From: a virus
Length of the DNA: 43,538 nucleotides
Strand: one strand, 5' to 3'
IMG/VR virus record: IMGVR_UViG_3300018036_000021
Location: 1 to 43,538 of that record
The notes beneath the pieces were generated by a model. The model worked only from the letters and a program-made list of their open reading frames with translations, made no database searches and was not told the DNA's origin. Shown one piece after another: positions 33,418 through 43,141 of this stretch (position 1 is the first letter of the stretch; the number at the start of each line of letters is the position of its first letter). Both the position numbers and the translations under genes were made by a program.

Positions 33418-36400
33418 TTAAGAACCGCTAGGGTCTTGTTCCCAAATAATGAAACCATCCCTACGAATAGTAAAGAAGTGGTTGAAAGTATAACTTTGTG
33501 AATCATTATTTGTTAAAGTCTCGGTATAGGTCAAAGAGCTAGACGAGGTGTATTCAGTGTTCCATGAAGTACCATTGTCTTCTGTTCTAGGATCAAGGAA
33601 AACTTGGAAATCTGATGCATTGTCTACAGAAGAAACCTTCAAATGATAACGAGTGCCTATAACCAAATCCCATGAAACCTGTGCGTCATTATCTGTATTT
33701 GCAACACTTGAATCTGGTAAGTCAGTATAGTCATACACACCATTAGTCTTATGGTTGACCACATCAGAATGTACTGTAGGCTCTATCCAACCACCTGTTG
33801 ATGCAGGTGAACCATCGGGACTCGCAAAAGTAGCCCCATTCGGTGCTTGCCTTATTGCAAAGTTATCTGCACTGTCTCCTGTACTATATGTGTAAATGAA
33901 GTGTAAGTATAATCGAATCTGCTCTAAGTCATCAAAAGTAAAATCAGTGCCTGTGTCTGCTGTAAAGATCACTGCATCATCTGAAGACCTAATGTAGAAA
34001 CTATGCCTAAAGTACCTTTGAGCTCCATCTGTGCTACCTGGCATGAGATCAGTATAGCCCTTACCAGACATAAATCCATCTGGGTTCAATGCAGAAGAAG
34101 ATGCCCTAAATGCTGCAGAAATATCAGGTGTTGTATCTAAATAGCTTGTATGTGAATACAGGGTATAGTCTGTGTCATATTGAAGAGGGCCAAACCTGAG
34201 TGATGCATCATCATTAGTGTTTGCATAAGCGTCACTTGAAGAAGCCAATACTTTGATCTCTTTACTTCCTTCTACCAAACTAATAGGTGAAAGATCTTGA
34301 GAGTCTGGCTGGTACACAGTCACTTCTGGATAAACTAAAGTATCCATTTCTCCTATGTAAACAGAGAACATTTCATCATCTGCCTGTGCAAAGTTATTAT
34401 ATTTCACACCAACAGCCAAACTTGGAACAGAAATAGTCCCGATAGAAGTGGTCGCCGTATCAGACATACTTAGGGTGTCTGCAACAGAAATCCCTGAAGG
34501 AGTTTCTATTGTACTTACTGCGTCAGAAGAAGAAAGAGAACCCTCTACACTAACTGTTCTATTATGAGTTGTTGAAACTGAATCCTCATATGTTAAAGAT
34601 TCTGTCGCAGAAGCAGAGAATAAGAAGCTGGTATTAGGGTAAGCATCTACTATCGGTGCATTGTCTGTTAAAGAAATCTTGTAACGATAAGAGACTGCAT
34701 CTGTTATATCCAAATCGCTCTCTACAGACGAGCCTCCTAAATTGTAAACATGTGATACATCATCAGAATAAGATAGCGTGTCTACTTGTGAAACACCCAT
34801 TTGGAAACTAACTGTGTCATTCAAGTACACAACAAGACTTTCCTCATTAACAGCAGCATAGCTATACTGAGTTGTAATCTCTGAACCTAGTTTAACTATT
34901 TCACTCTCAACCTCAATGGGATCTAAAGATATATCCCTTGAAGCGTCAGCATCAAAACTTAGACTGTCTGAAACAAATAAACTACGAATCCCTGTTGAAA
35001 CCGAATCTTCATAAGTTAGTGAATCAGACTCACTTACACCAGAATATGCAAATGTAGTTAAGACATCATCAGAAAGATCTCCTACAAGTGACTCCTCTGA
35101 AACAGGAACTAAGCTATAGGAAGCAATGATTGGTTCAGATCTGGTATCAAAGCTATCCTCTAAGTGCAGTGAAGATATACGAGCAGATAAATCGTCACCA
35201 AAAGCATTGATACTTGACTCTTCATTTATAGGGTTAAATCTGTAAACAGTAGAAACAGTATCTCCATAAGATAGGTTGTCTTCCTCTATAACATCTCCCA
35301 GATCATAGAAGTAATCTACATCGGCAGAGTAAGAAAGTGTATCTTCTACCTGAGGTGACTGATACCTATAAGTCACCTCTACAATATCTTCTGTATTGGC
35401 AAGAATCTCTTCTATATCAGAAGGGTAGAGATAGTATGTTAAAGAAATGCTATCTGTTAAAATAGGAATGTTAGAGTTAAAGCTAAATCTTGCAATTACT
35501 TCATCTGTGCTAACTAAAAGCTCATCCTCAACCCCAAAAAAGTATTGAATACTACCATCAGCATTTCTGGGAATAAAGTTGGTATTCTGATCAAAGCTAC
35601 TATACGCAACAGGATAAAGGTTTTCTCCATAGTAAGAAGGAACACCTACCTCATGTGTCAAACCTACTTCTTCACTCTCTTTTGAATAAGCTGGGAACTC
35701 ATCAGTAGAAGGGTCAAAAGAAACAACTTCACCAGGATTGGTGGCAAACAAAACCTCATAATAATACTCAGCACCAAAACCACCACCATTAGCATCATCT
35801 AGTCTGTAAGTTTCTGGAGAGCTCAACCAATCTTGACCTAAGACAAATGGCTGGTTTGTTCCACTTGAGAAGAAATGAAGAGTATCAGCACCACCTCCAT
35901 CTTCTTCCATATATAACTCTATGAAGTAAGTCTGGTTTGGGATGTGGTTGAAAGAGGCATTTATTTCTGCTGTGTAGTTATCTGCAAACTCACCATTTGT
36001 GTAGTTTACATTGAAGCCACCACCATTGCCATCATCCCTAAAACGGTAAGCTAAAGGAGACCCATTAGGTGCAGGTAAATTTGGATACTCTTCTAATGCT
36101 AGAAAACCACCACTGTCTGCAATCAGAGTAAGTGTCTGGTAATACTTTACACCATCAGCACCCACCCTGTAGATTGAAAAGTAATGACCATCACCACCGA
36201 AAGTATTTAAGAAGAAGTAATTAAAAAACAGGTAGGTTGGGATAGTGTTTACTAAATTGCTTTCAACTTCAACTCTAGGTCCTAAAATATAAAGAGTTGG
36301 ATCTTGGTATAAGAGAGTGTCTTCATATTGAATTGGATTATAGTCATTAGCAAAACCATCTGTACCATCTATCTCATATTCAACTGCTGAGTCCTCATAA

Positions 36401-38817
36401 AATGTAAGTTCGCCATACACCCCAGACTCATCAACCTTTCTCGAAGATAAGATGTTCCTATCTCCCTCATCAGTACCTAAACCTAGAGGGTTTTGGATGA
36501 TCTCTTCTGGGGTGTTTTCTATAAGGAAAGGTAAAGTTGATGTGTCTTTCAACCCTACAAAAGCCTGACCCTCTACTAAAGTATCTCCCTTGTGCCATGT
36601 TTGGTTAAGGTTTAGAGGACTAGAAGAAACTGCATGGATTGTTAAAGATATTGGAAAGCTGCTTATTCCTTTAATATCTAGCTTTGAACTACTTAAGGTG
36701 AAGTCATAACTATTGCCTAAGTCATCTTCCACTAAAGTTATAAAAGAAGGGATGTAGCCTAATTGAGAAAAAGCCACCTCACCACTTGTTAAAGTTATTG
36801 TCTTAACCGCAGGAGCAAAAACCTGATCTTGTGAGAGATTTAAGGTGAAAGATCCTCTGTTTAAAACAAAAGAGCTGTTTAAGCTCTGGTTGAAAGTGTT
36901 TAATATGTCAGAAGTCGAAACAGAATAACTAATCTTCCTTTCGGAAAGAGTCAAAGGTCTTACAGGACTAGCTTGATTTAAAACATAAGAAGTAAAGCTT
37001 GGTCTTGAAGCCCTCTTTGAATCTCCACCTCGACCTGAAAGACTTACTTTCCTAACAGGTCTTATGGAGTTTAGAAGTAGGTTCGTGTTATTCAACTCCC
37101 TAAAAGACTTAACAGAGCTTTGCACAGAGGGATAAGTTAAAGTAATTTCTTGACCTAAAGAAAATACGGGAAGCTGAGAGATAACTTGATTTGTCCGAAG
37201 ATCAAGGAAGAAGGGTGTCTGTAGTGAGACACCATTAAGTTTAATTTCAAGGTCGCTGCCTATGATTGGGAGATTTCTGTGATTCTTCTGTAAAAGCTCT
37301 GGGATATAGGAAGGTAAATCTAAGACAAAGCTATCGACCCCATCATTGATGTAAGTGTCGATAGAGTATTCTCTTGTTTTACGAACTGACCAAGGCAAAG
37401 AGACTAACTTAAATAATGTAATGCCTTCTGTTTGTATGTTTGCATCTACCCTTACAACAAATGAAGAAAGCCTTACTCTGTCACCATAAGGCTTAGTTGC
37501 AGGCTGAACTTCTTCTCCCTCATATCCTGTTATTGTTGGATAGTATACTTTACTATCACCACTATACAGTAAAGGCTCTCCATCATCTGCAAAAGAAAGG
37601 TTTATCAACCCTACTTCACCTTGACCTGGTGGGAGTAAAGAGCCACTTTGTATTCTTACCTGTTCTGCATAGTTGGAGGCAGAGGCAACTTCTCTAACAA
37701 AAGATAGAGTCTCTCCTTGATTAAATGCTGTTTGGTTTGCTGGGGACTCTTCGAAAGTAGAAATAACCCTCAACTTCTGGGTCTTTACAATAGTTTGTTG
37801 GGTGTTTGGGTCTATTTCTTCCCATATTGCAACTACATTGTCGGCAACATTTAAAGGATGTCTCCAAAACCTTATCTCTTTTCCAGACACATAGCCATAA
37901 AGCTCATCTTCCCAAACCCCATCTCTTCCTTTTCTCATATCTTCTTGGTAGATAGAACCCAAGCCCAAGAACACAGAATCAAGGCCATTGATTTCGTCTT
38001 CTATTGTGGGAGAAAGGCTACTTGGTTCTTCTAAGATAGATGTGATCTCACCTGTTTTTATATGTGAGGGTTTAATTACTTCAAAAATCTTCCTCAGATT
38101 GCTCTGTAAGAGCATTACATTCTCTGGTAGACCAAAGTATATCTCATGTGTGTGAGAAACACCATCAGCGTCAGTATGAGGCTGTATTTCACCATCTATG
38201 ATTTCATGTGTATGTAGATCATCACCCCAGCGATAACCAATAGGTTTTAAAGTCGAACCATAACCAGCACTTTTGGTAAAGGCATGGTGTTTGTGTTCAG
38301 AGACAATACCATCTGTATTAAACTCTGTAGTAGCTAATATAGAAGTGGTTATATTAGCAATATAGTTCTCTACTTCTGTAGTGACTGTTGACCTATTAAA
38401 TATATCATTAAGGGCTTCATCAATAGACTTCTTTGTAGCCCCCTCTAAAAGAGCTTCATAAGTCTGTAAGAGCATATTTATGACCTCACCTACATTTTGG
38501 CTAGTAGGCACAGAGTCTTCATCTGGAAAAACTGAATAAAGCAATCGAGTTGAAACATACTCTGCTCTCAGTTGTGAGTACTCATTATCTTCAATGCCAT
38601 CAGCAGACTTTAAAATAAGATCAGCAATTAAACTAGCTACACCCTCATACAATATTCTATGGTTAGAGCCATAAGAATTTGTAATATAGTTAGAAGCTGT
38701 GCCATTACTCATAGAGTCTACAATTTGCTCTGTGAGTATGTCTTTTAGCAACCTATAAGAAGAAGATTCAGAAGAGACTGTTTCTCTTTCTAATCGAGGG
38801 TCATAGTCAAAAATCAT
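33418..38817 (-). CDS. Giant repeat-rich tail appendage/baseplate protein (1799 aa)
   Basis: This 1799-residue protein starts MIFDYDPRLERETVSSESSS, with an N-terminal ~170 residues that are largely helical and may attach to the wedge. Residues ~173-226 carry HKHH, HTHE and SHTHEI histidine clusters, reminiscent of HxH metal sites in T4 tail fibres. Residues ~280-860 are beta-rich. Residues ~865-1045 hold two similar modules, each with YR-x-DD...GGGF. Residues ~1155-1465 are about 14 degenerate repeats of 20-22 residues with consensus near D/E-S-L-S-Y-x-D-x-V-S-T. The C-terminal ~300 residues look like a separate beta domain. GAGGAG lies eight bases before the ATG, which overlaps the J-like gene stop (ATGA). 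It is probably an extended fibre; receptor binding by the C-terminus is inference. Confidence 0.62.
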   Translation of the reverse strand: MIFDYDPRLERETVSSESSSYRLLKDILTEQIVDSMSNGTASNYITNSYGSNHRILYEGVASLIADLILKSADGIEDNEYSQLRAEYVSTRLLYSVFPDEDSVPTSQNVGEVINMLLQTYEALLEGATKKSIDEALNDIFNRSTVTTEVENYIANITTSILATTEFNTDGIVSEHKHHAFTKSAGYGSTLKPIGYRWGDDLHTHEIIDGEIQPHTDADGVSHTHEIYFGLPENVMLLQSNLRKIFEVIKPSHIKTGEITSILEEPSSLSPTIEDEINGLDSVFLGLGSIYQEDMRKGRDGVWEDELYGYVSGKEIRFWRHPLNVADNVVAIWEEIDPNTQQTIVKTQKLRVISTFEESPANQTAFNQGETLSFVREVASASNYAEQVRIQSGSLLPPGQGEVGLINLSFADDGEPLLYSGDSKVYYPTITGYEGEEVQPATKPYGDRVRLSSFVVRVDANIQTEGITLFKLVSLPWSVRKTREYSIDTYINDGVDSFVLDLPSYIPELLQKNHRNLPIIGSDLEIKLNGVSLQTPFFLDLRTNQVISQLPVFSLGQEITLTYPSVQSSVKSFRELNNTNLLLNSIRPVRKVSLSGRGGDSKRASRPSFTSYVLNQASPVRPLTLSERKISYSVSTSDILNTFNQSLNSSFVLNRGSFTLNLSQDQVFAPAVKTITLTSGEVAFSQLGYIPSFITLVEDDLGNSYDFTLSSSKLDIKGISSFPISLTIHAVSSSPLNLNQTWHKGDTLVEGQAFVGLKDTSTLPFLIENTPEEIIQNPLGLGTDEGDRNILSSRKVDESGVYGELTFYEDSAVEYEIDGTDGFANDYNPIQYEDTLLYQDPTLYILGPRVEVESNLVNTIPTYLFFNYFFLNTFGGDGHYFSIYRVGADGVKYYQTLTLIADSGGFLALEEYPNLPAPNGSPLAYRFRDDGNGGGFNVNYTNGEFADNYTAEINASFNHIPNQTYFIELYMEEDGGGADTLHFFSSGTNQPFVLGQDWLSSPETYRLDDANGGGFGAEYYYEVLFATNPGEVVSFDPSTDEFPAYSKESEEVGLTHEVGVPSYYGENLYPVAYSSFDQNTNFIPRNADGSIQYFFGVEDELLVSTDEVIARFSFNSNIPILTDSISLTYYLYPSDIEEILANTEDIVEVTYRYQSPQVEDTLSYSADVDYFYDLGDVIEEDNLSYGDTVSTVYRFNPINEESSINAFGDDLSARISSLHLEDSFDTRSEPIIASYSLVPVSEESLVGDLSDDVLTTFAYSGVSESDSLTYEDSVSTGIRSLFVSDSLSFDADASRDISLDPIEVESEIVKLGSEITTQYSYAAVNEESLVVYLNDTVSFQMGVSQVDTLSYSDDVSHVYNLGGSSVESDLDITDAVSYRYKISLTDNAPIVDAYPNTSFLFSASATESLTYEDSVSTTHNRTVSVEGSLSSSDAVSTIETPSGISVADTLSMSDTATTSIGTISVPSLAVGVKYNNFAQADDEMFSVYIGEMDTLVYPEVTVYQPDSQDLSPISLVEGSKEIKVLASSSDAYANTNDDASLRFGPLQYDTDYTLYSHTSYLDTTPDISAAFRASSSALNPDGFMSGKGYTDLMPGSTDGAQRYFRHSFYIRSSDDAVIFTADTGTDFTFDDLEQIRLYLHFIYTYSTGDSADNFAIRQAPNGATFASPDGSPASTGGWIEPTVHSDVVNHKTNGVYDYTDLPDSSVANTDNDAQVSWDLVIGTRYHLKVSSVDNASDFQVFLDPRTEDNGTSWNTEYTSSSSLTYTETLTNNDSQSYTFNHFFTIRRDGFIIWEQDPSGS
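34430..35350 (-). repeat. About 14 degenerate 20-22-residue repeats in the 1799-aa protein
   Basis: The encoded protein repeats units such as EDNLSYGDTVSTVYRF, SDSLTYEDSVSTGIRS, VDTLSYSDDVSHVYNL and TESLTYEDSVSTTHNR. Each has an acidic residue, a Leu, an aromatic or Ser, then D-x-V-S and a following strand. Spacing is 20-22 codons with a few divergent copies. DNA identity between copies is low, so the array is old or selected at protein level. It probably forms a regular beta shaft. Confidence 0.7.
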
Positions 38818-41800
38818 CTATCAGTCTCCTCATAAGTAAAGCTAAAGTCTCCACTAGTTAAATAAGAAAAGTCATTTAGAACAATTGAATTAACATACCC
38901 TGTGGAGTCTCCTACCCTGTAGTTTATTTCAATCTTATAGTCAGAAGTGACCTTTCCTTGAGGTAAGGATATGACCAGCTTTTGGTTTGTGTCAGAGATA
39001 GCTGCAAGTGACCCATCTATATTCAGGTACATACCTTCTGTTCCTATTATAGAGCCTATAGTCTCATTCCAATTTGAAATGGTTTGTCTTTGAGATCTAC
39101 TTAATAAAGGGTACTCAACACCATCTAAGAACAGCCTAGCACCATCACCACCATTCAACGCTGGGATATGCTTTAAAGGAATATCACAAACCCAAACCTG
39201 ATGCCCTGATAATGAAATCTCTGGTATGAGTGTAGGTACTGTTGTTAAAACTTCTTCCCTTAAAACTAATGTACCCTCTGCTAAACTTAGTTGAAGTAAA
39301 GGCATTTCTATATGAGAAACACCAACAACAGAATCTATCTCTCGGATTATATCTGAAGGATAAATCCTACCCCCTTGACCCTCTGACTCTATTCTAATAG
39401 TTAAATTGGCTCTAATTGAATTATCTACCAAAGAGGGGTCTTCTCCACGATCAATGTAAACTAAAGCTTTTACATCCACAGGAGAGGGTGTGATTTCTTT
39501 AACAAGAACATCTGCACCCATATGCTTTTCTTCGTCAACAACACTCTGCAAGTTTGTTAAAACAAGATTTGTTGTGTAAGAAACAACAATGTTCTCAAGA
39601 TGCTCATAATCGACTGACACAGTATCAGAAGTTCCTATTGAAGAAGAAGATGTTCTTTGAATGTAAGTTAAGCCATTACTCTCTGTGTAAATGTTATAGT
39701 CTGGAGTGCTTGAAGTTAATTGATTTGTGAAATCTACTGAGTTTAAAGGATTGTAAACCCTTACAGAGGATATATCTACACCCTTATTTGAAAGAGGCTC
39801 TGGATAAAGACCATTAAAAGTAACTTCTTCTTCAAGAACTTCTATAATCTTTTCCTCACCATTATTGCCAAGAACTACATAGTCTGAAGATTTGGTAGAT
39901 TGACCTAAGACTAAAGGATCTTCACTCTTATAAAAAGTATAGTCGGTGATCTCTACACCAGAACTTGTAGCTATAGAAGCAATAGACCTCACAGGCTGTC
40001 TATCTAAGACAACCTGACTTGAGACATCTGTTCTATAATCACCTAAGATTATATCTGTTAAGCGATATGTGGGCTGATCTAAACTAGAGTCTAAAGTAAT
40101 AACCCTACCCTCTGTGATTGTCGCATTTGTAAGATCAAAGAACTCACCAGAGGTCTGGTTCTTTAGCCCAAACTTATCTTCTCGATCAATCATAGCAAAC
40201 AAAGGATCAGCATTGGTTGCTGTCGTTGCTAAAAACACATACGACCCTTCAGAATAAAGAGGTGTAAACCGAGCCCCTCTTACTGACTTATAAGAGGGTG
40301 CATAAACATCAGTCACCTCATTTAAAACCTCTCCTCGAACCCAAATGTCAACCTTTCCTCCTAAACCACCATCTCTAACCATATATTCATGGCCAGCACC
40401 TATAATTGAATAACTTTCCACACCAGCAGACTCTCTAGCTATTCTTTCATAACCAGCCTTTGTTCCATTGTCCACAGATGAGATATAAGATAAAGCTCGA
40501 GAAGCTAAGTCTCTATTTGTTTCTCTATTGAGGCCACCAAAAGTTGGAGCTTTGTTTGTCACTCTTAAACCTAAAGGTGCTCCTTGTGTAATCTTGTCAG
40601 AAGAAAGGTTTCCAGAAGAACCTACTTCAAGAGCCTCTACTAAGACCTTTATTTCATACCTTTTTGTTAAAGGATTATAATAGCTAGCAGAGCTGTCTGA
40701 AGGGATAGTCACAGAGTCTACAGTCCTGAAAGAAACAGAACCAGAGGAGATAATCTCACCTCTTGAAACTTCAAGATCAAAAGTAGGGGTAGAAGAAGTA
40801 TAGAACGTGACCTCGCCCCTTGACTTTGTACCCTCTCTTCTCTTAATCCCTAAGTTAGAAGCAAGACGTTCAAAACATTGGTCTATCAAAGTTTGAACCT
40901 GAAAATCATTATCTAAAAATAGAGCTTCCTTTAAAGTTTGCTTGTAGCTAGAAGAAGCTACACTTATTGAAATCCCTGTATTCAAAGGGTCATCTATACC
41001 TAAAAGGCTTATAAAGTTAGTAGACCTATAAGAAAAGTCTACCATAAATCGGACTCTGGATATTTCAGACACCACAGGGTCTACAAAGAGATCTCTTACC
41101 GCAGAGCCTGCATGAACACTCGCAGAGGGGTCTGCCTCGTAAATAGATGCAATCAACTCATTTGTTAAAACTTCATCTGACACTGTGGGCAAACCTAAGT
41201 TAGATGCTTCAATGTCTATGGGCAAACCTGGAACTTCCACACTAAAAACAGACTCTCTTTCAACACCATCAATAAAGTTGACTGAGGTCACAACATAATA
41301 AAGAGGTTCAGTTCTGGGGAGAATGTTAAAAGCACCTAAAGGGATCGTAGGGGGAGTAGAAGTCAGGTCTGCACTTCTGTTGTGAGAAAAAGAAACCCTT
41401 GTCTCTAACTCAGTAGAACTAACATTACTTTCTACCCTTAACCTCTTTACATTCTCTGGAATCTCTAAAGAACCTATTGTGGTTGTTGAGCTATCATTCT
41501 GACTAAGGTTAAGTTCAACTATTAAAGGGTCTTCTTCAATAGTATTAACATCTGAAACTACTTGAGAGATCAAGCTTACTTTTTCTTTACTCTCTCCATA
41601 AGAGACAACATCTATGGGCAAGGCATTTACTCTAACATAACCCAATTCTCCACCACCAGAAGATGTAGAGGCATATAGATTATAGTAGTTGACATTAGAG
41701 TCTGAATGAACCCAAGACACATCAACCTTATCACCCCCTCTTTCTACTCTAATGTCAGTAGGAGAGCTTGGTGATTCAGCTAAGTCATCATTTGCTAAAA

Positions 41801-42104
41801 CAAGAATAAGCTCAAGTCGAGTACTGTTGCCCGAGTTGTCGGAAGCTATGAAAGTAAAAGAGTTAGATCCTTGGCTTATATCTAAACCTTCTGTGGTATT
41901 AGGAAATACCCAAGTACCATCTTGATTGATATCTATATCGGCTTCAGCACCTTCAGAGGTAAACTCTATGGACTCATAAGAAGCTTCTATTTTAGAGTAT
42001 CCATCAATCAGACCATATATCTTAACTTCATCTTCTGTGACAGAGTAGGTTAAGTTTGTCGAAATTGAAACACCATCAGGTCTTGTTATTTTAAAAGAAC
42101 TCAT
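38814..42104 (-). CDS. Baseplate wedge protein J / gp6-like with N-terminal Ig/FN3-like domains
   Basis: This 1096-residue protein would form the wedge dimer that links hub to rim and triggers sheath contraction. Residues ~1-110 look Ig-like (EDEVKIYGLIDGYSKIEASY..., SNSFTFIASDNSGN). Residues ~112-170 match a fibronectin-III-like strand set (SPTDIRVERGGDKVDVSWVH...NYYNLYAS). The J/gp6 core spans ~310-900. It includes VSEISRVRFMVDFSYRSTNF, a strand block SRGEVTFYTSSTPTFDLEVSR (~425-445), GSSGN...KITQG, and the TFGGLNRETNRDLASRAL signature (~520-538) typical of baseplate J proteins. Normal J proteins are 300-660 residues, so the N- and C-terminal parts are additions. A GGAG site is ten bases before the ATG. 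It lies two bases after the gp25-like gene. Confidence 0.85.
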   Translation of the reverse strand: MSSFKITRPDGVSISTNLTYSVTEDEVKIYGLIDGYSKIEASYESIEFTSEGAEADIDINQDGTWVFPNTTEGLDISQGSNSFTFIASDNSGNSTRLELILVLANDDLAESPSSPTDIRVERGGDKVDVSWVHSDSNVNYYNLYASTSSGGGELGYVRVNALPIDVVSYGESKEKVSLISQVVSDVNTIEEDPLIVELNLSQNDSSTTTIGSLEIPENVKRLRVESNVSSTELETRVSFSHNRSADLTSTPPTIPLGAFNILPRTEPLYYVVTSVNFIDGVERESVFSVEVPGLPIDIEASNLGLPTVSDEVLTNELIASIYEADPSASVHAGSAVRDLFVDPVVSEISRVRFMVDFSYRSTNFISLLGIDDPLNTGISISVASSSYKQTLKEALFLDNDFQVQTLIDQCFERLASNLGIKRREGTKSRGEVTFYTSSTPTFDLEVSRGEIISSGSVSFRTVDSVTIPSDSSASYYNPLTKRYEIKVLVEALEVGSSGNLSSDKITQGAPLGLRVTNKAPTFGGLNRETNRDLASRALSYISSVDNGTKAGYERIARESAGVESYSIIGAGHEYMVRDGGLGGKVDIWVRGEVLNEVTDVYAPSYKSVRGARFTPLYSEGSYVFLATTATNADPLFAMIDREDKFGLKNQTSGEFFDLTNATITEGRVITLDSSLDQPTYRLTDIILGDYRTDVSSQVVLDRQPVRSIASIATSSGVEITDYTFYKSEDPLVLGQSTKSSDYVVLGNNGEEKIIEVLEEEVTFNGLYPEPLSNKGVDISSVRVYNPLNSVDFTNQLTSSTPDYNIYTESNGLTYIQRTSSSSIGTSDTVSVDYEHLENIVVSYTTNLVLTNLQSVVDEEKHMGADVLVKEITPSPVDVKALVYIDRGEDPSLVDNSIRANLTIRIESEGQGGRIYPSDIIREIDSVVGVSHIEMPLLQLSLAEGTLVLREEVLTTVPTLIPEISLSGHQVWVCDIPLKHIPALNGGDGARLFLDGVEYPLLSRSQRQTISNWNETIGSIIGTEGMYLNIDGSLAAISDTNQKLVISLPQGKVTSDYKIEINYRVGDSTGYVNSIVLNDFSYLTSGDFSFTYEETDR

Positions 42105-42106
42105 CT

Positions 42107-43141
42107 TTATAAGTCTCCATTAAGAGATGTTGAACCAGGAACAGAGAAGATTACATTTACACTAACAGGCTGGCCTGCACCACTTCTAACTACAACATTG
42201 CAAAGTAGGGAAGTCTGATCATTGTCAATTTGTGAGACTGTTATAGACTCAACACCCAAAATCTTTTCCTCTGCTGAAAGATCTTGAGACTCTCTTTGAA
42301 GCCTCTGAACACTGATTAACTTATTTAAAGAGCTATTCACACTCTCCCTTAAAGACATGGCTGTTCCAGAGTTGACTTTACGACCTATAAGGCTTAAAGC
42401 GTTTGACCCATAAAAGCTGTGGTATGGGTTTGAACCTATCTCTGTTAGTATTGACTTAGCAACATTCTGATAAAGTAAGTCAGTACCGCCTAGAATACCC
42501 ATCTCTCCTTGATCATTCCACCTTATGTCGTTCTCTACTCCTGTGCTGTTGCAGCGTCTACAGAACTCTTTAAGTGTTGTGTAAGAAATGTCTAAAAGAC
42601 CCTCTGGAGATAGGTCTTTTGAAAAAAGAACGTCATAGCCATTCAGTCTTTTAACTAATGACCAAGGTGGTGTGATTCTTTTACTTTTAACAACTTCTTT
42701 TTCTTTAGCATATCCTAAAGATTTAAGTACGCTGCCATATAGAGTAAAATTAAAGCCCACAAGGTTATCTGAAAACTTTAAGCTTTTTCTTTCCAGGCTA
42801 ACTATAACATCTTTCAGCTTTGGTTTGAGATATGTGGCAAGAGCTTCTGCCTGATATATCTTAGAAGGGATAGTGATTTGGTAGTCATCCCCATTTGAAG
42901 TCCTTATACCAAGAACATTCTTACCTTGCCTTATCCTATAGGGAGAGGATTGAGGGGCAACAGTAAAAGCTTCTCTCAAGTTGCCCTCTTTATTAAGAAG
43001 AACACCATCTCTTCTTATCTCAAGAAGACCAACACCTCCAATAGGTGATCTGGGAGAAACTAATCTGCCGTTTGTTATCCCAACTCGCTCATACCTAATA
43101 TGGTGAGGGCAAGCGTGGGCTATGTGTAAATCATAGCTCAT
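42107..43141 (-). CDS. Baseplate wedge protein, gp25/W-like C-terminal domain with N-terminal extension
   Basis: This is a 344-residue protein. Residues ~215-344 are a gp25-like domain (EMGILGGTDLLYQNVAKSIL, GSNPYHSFYGSNALSLIGRK, then a helix with VNSSLNKLISVQRLQ and terminal strands). gp25 has a lysozyme-like fold without activity and joins the wedge to the sheath. Typical gp25/W proteins are ~110-140 residues, so the first ~200 are extra: a beta-rich unit (GLLEIRRDGVLLNKEG...), a helix, and a CRRC pair (194/197). A further CPHH (11-14) could contribute to a metal site. The ATG is preceded by GAGG and exactly eight U residues that belong to the hairpin described at 43142-43188. It is the first gene of the leftward structural operon and is followed by J/gp6, the expected order. 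Confidence 0.8.
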   Translation of the reverse strand: MSYDLHIAHACPHHIRYERVGITNGRLVSPRSPIGGVGLLEIRRDGVLLNKEGNLREAFTVAPQSSPYRIRQGKNVLGIRTSNGDDYQITIPSKIYQAEALATYLKPKLKDVIVSLERKSLKFSDNLVGFNFTLYGSVLKSLGYAKEKEVVKSKRITPPWSLVKRLNGYDVLFSKDLSPEGLLDISYTTLKEFCRRCNSTGVENDIRWNDQGEMGILGGTDLLYQNVAKSILTEIGSNPYHSFYGSNALSLIGRKVNSGTAMSLRESVNSSLNKLISVQRLQRESQDLSAEEKILGVESITVSQIDNDQTSLLCNVVVRSGAGQPVSVNVIFSVPGSTSLNGDL

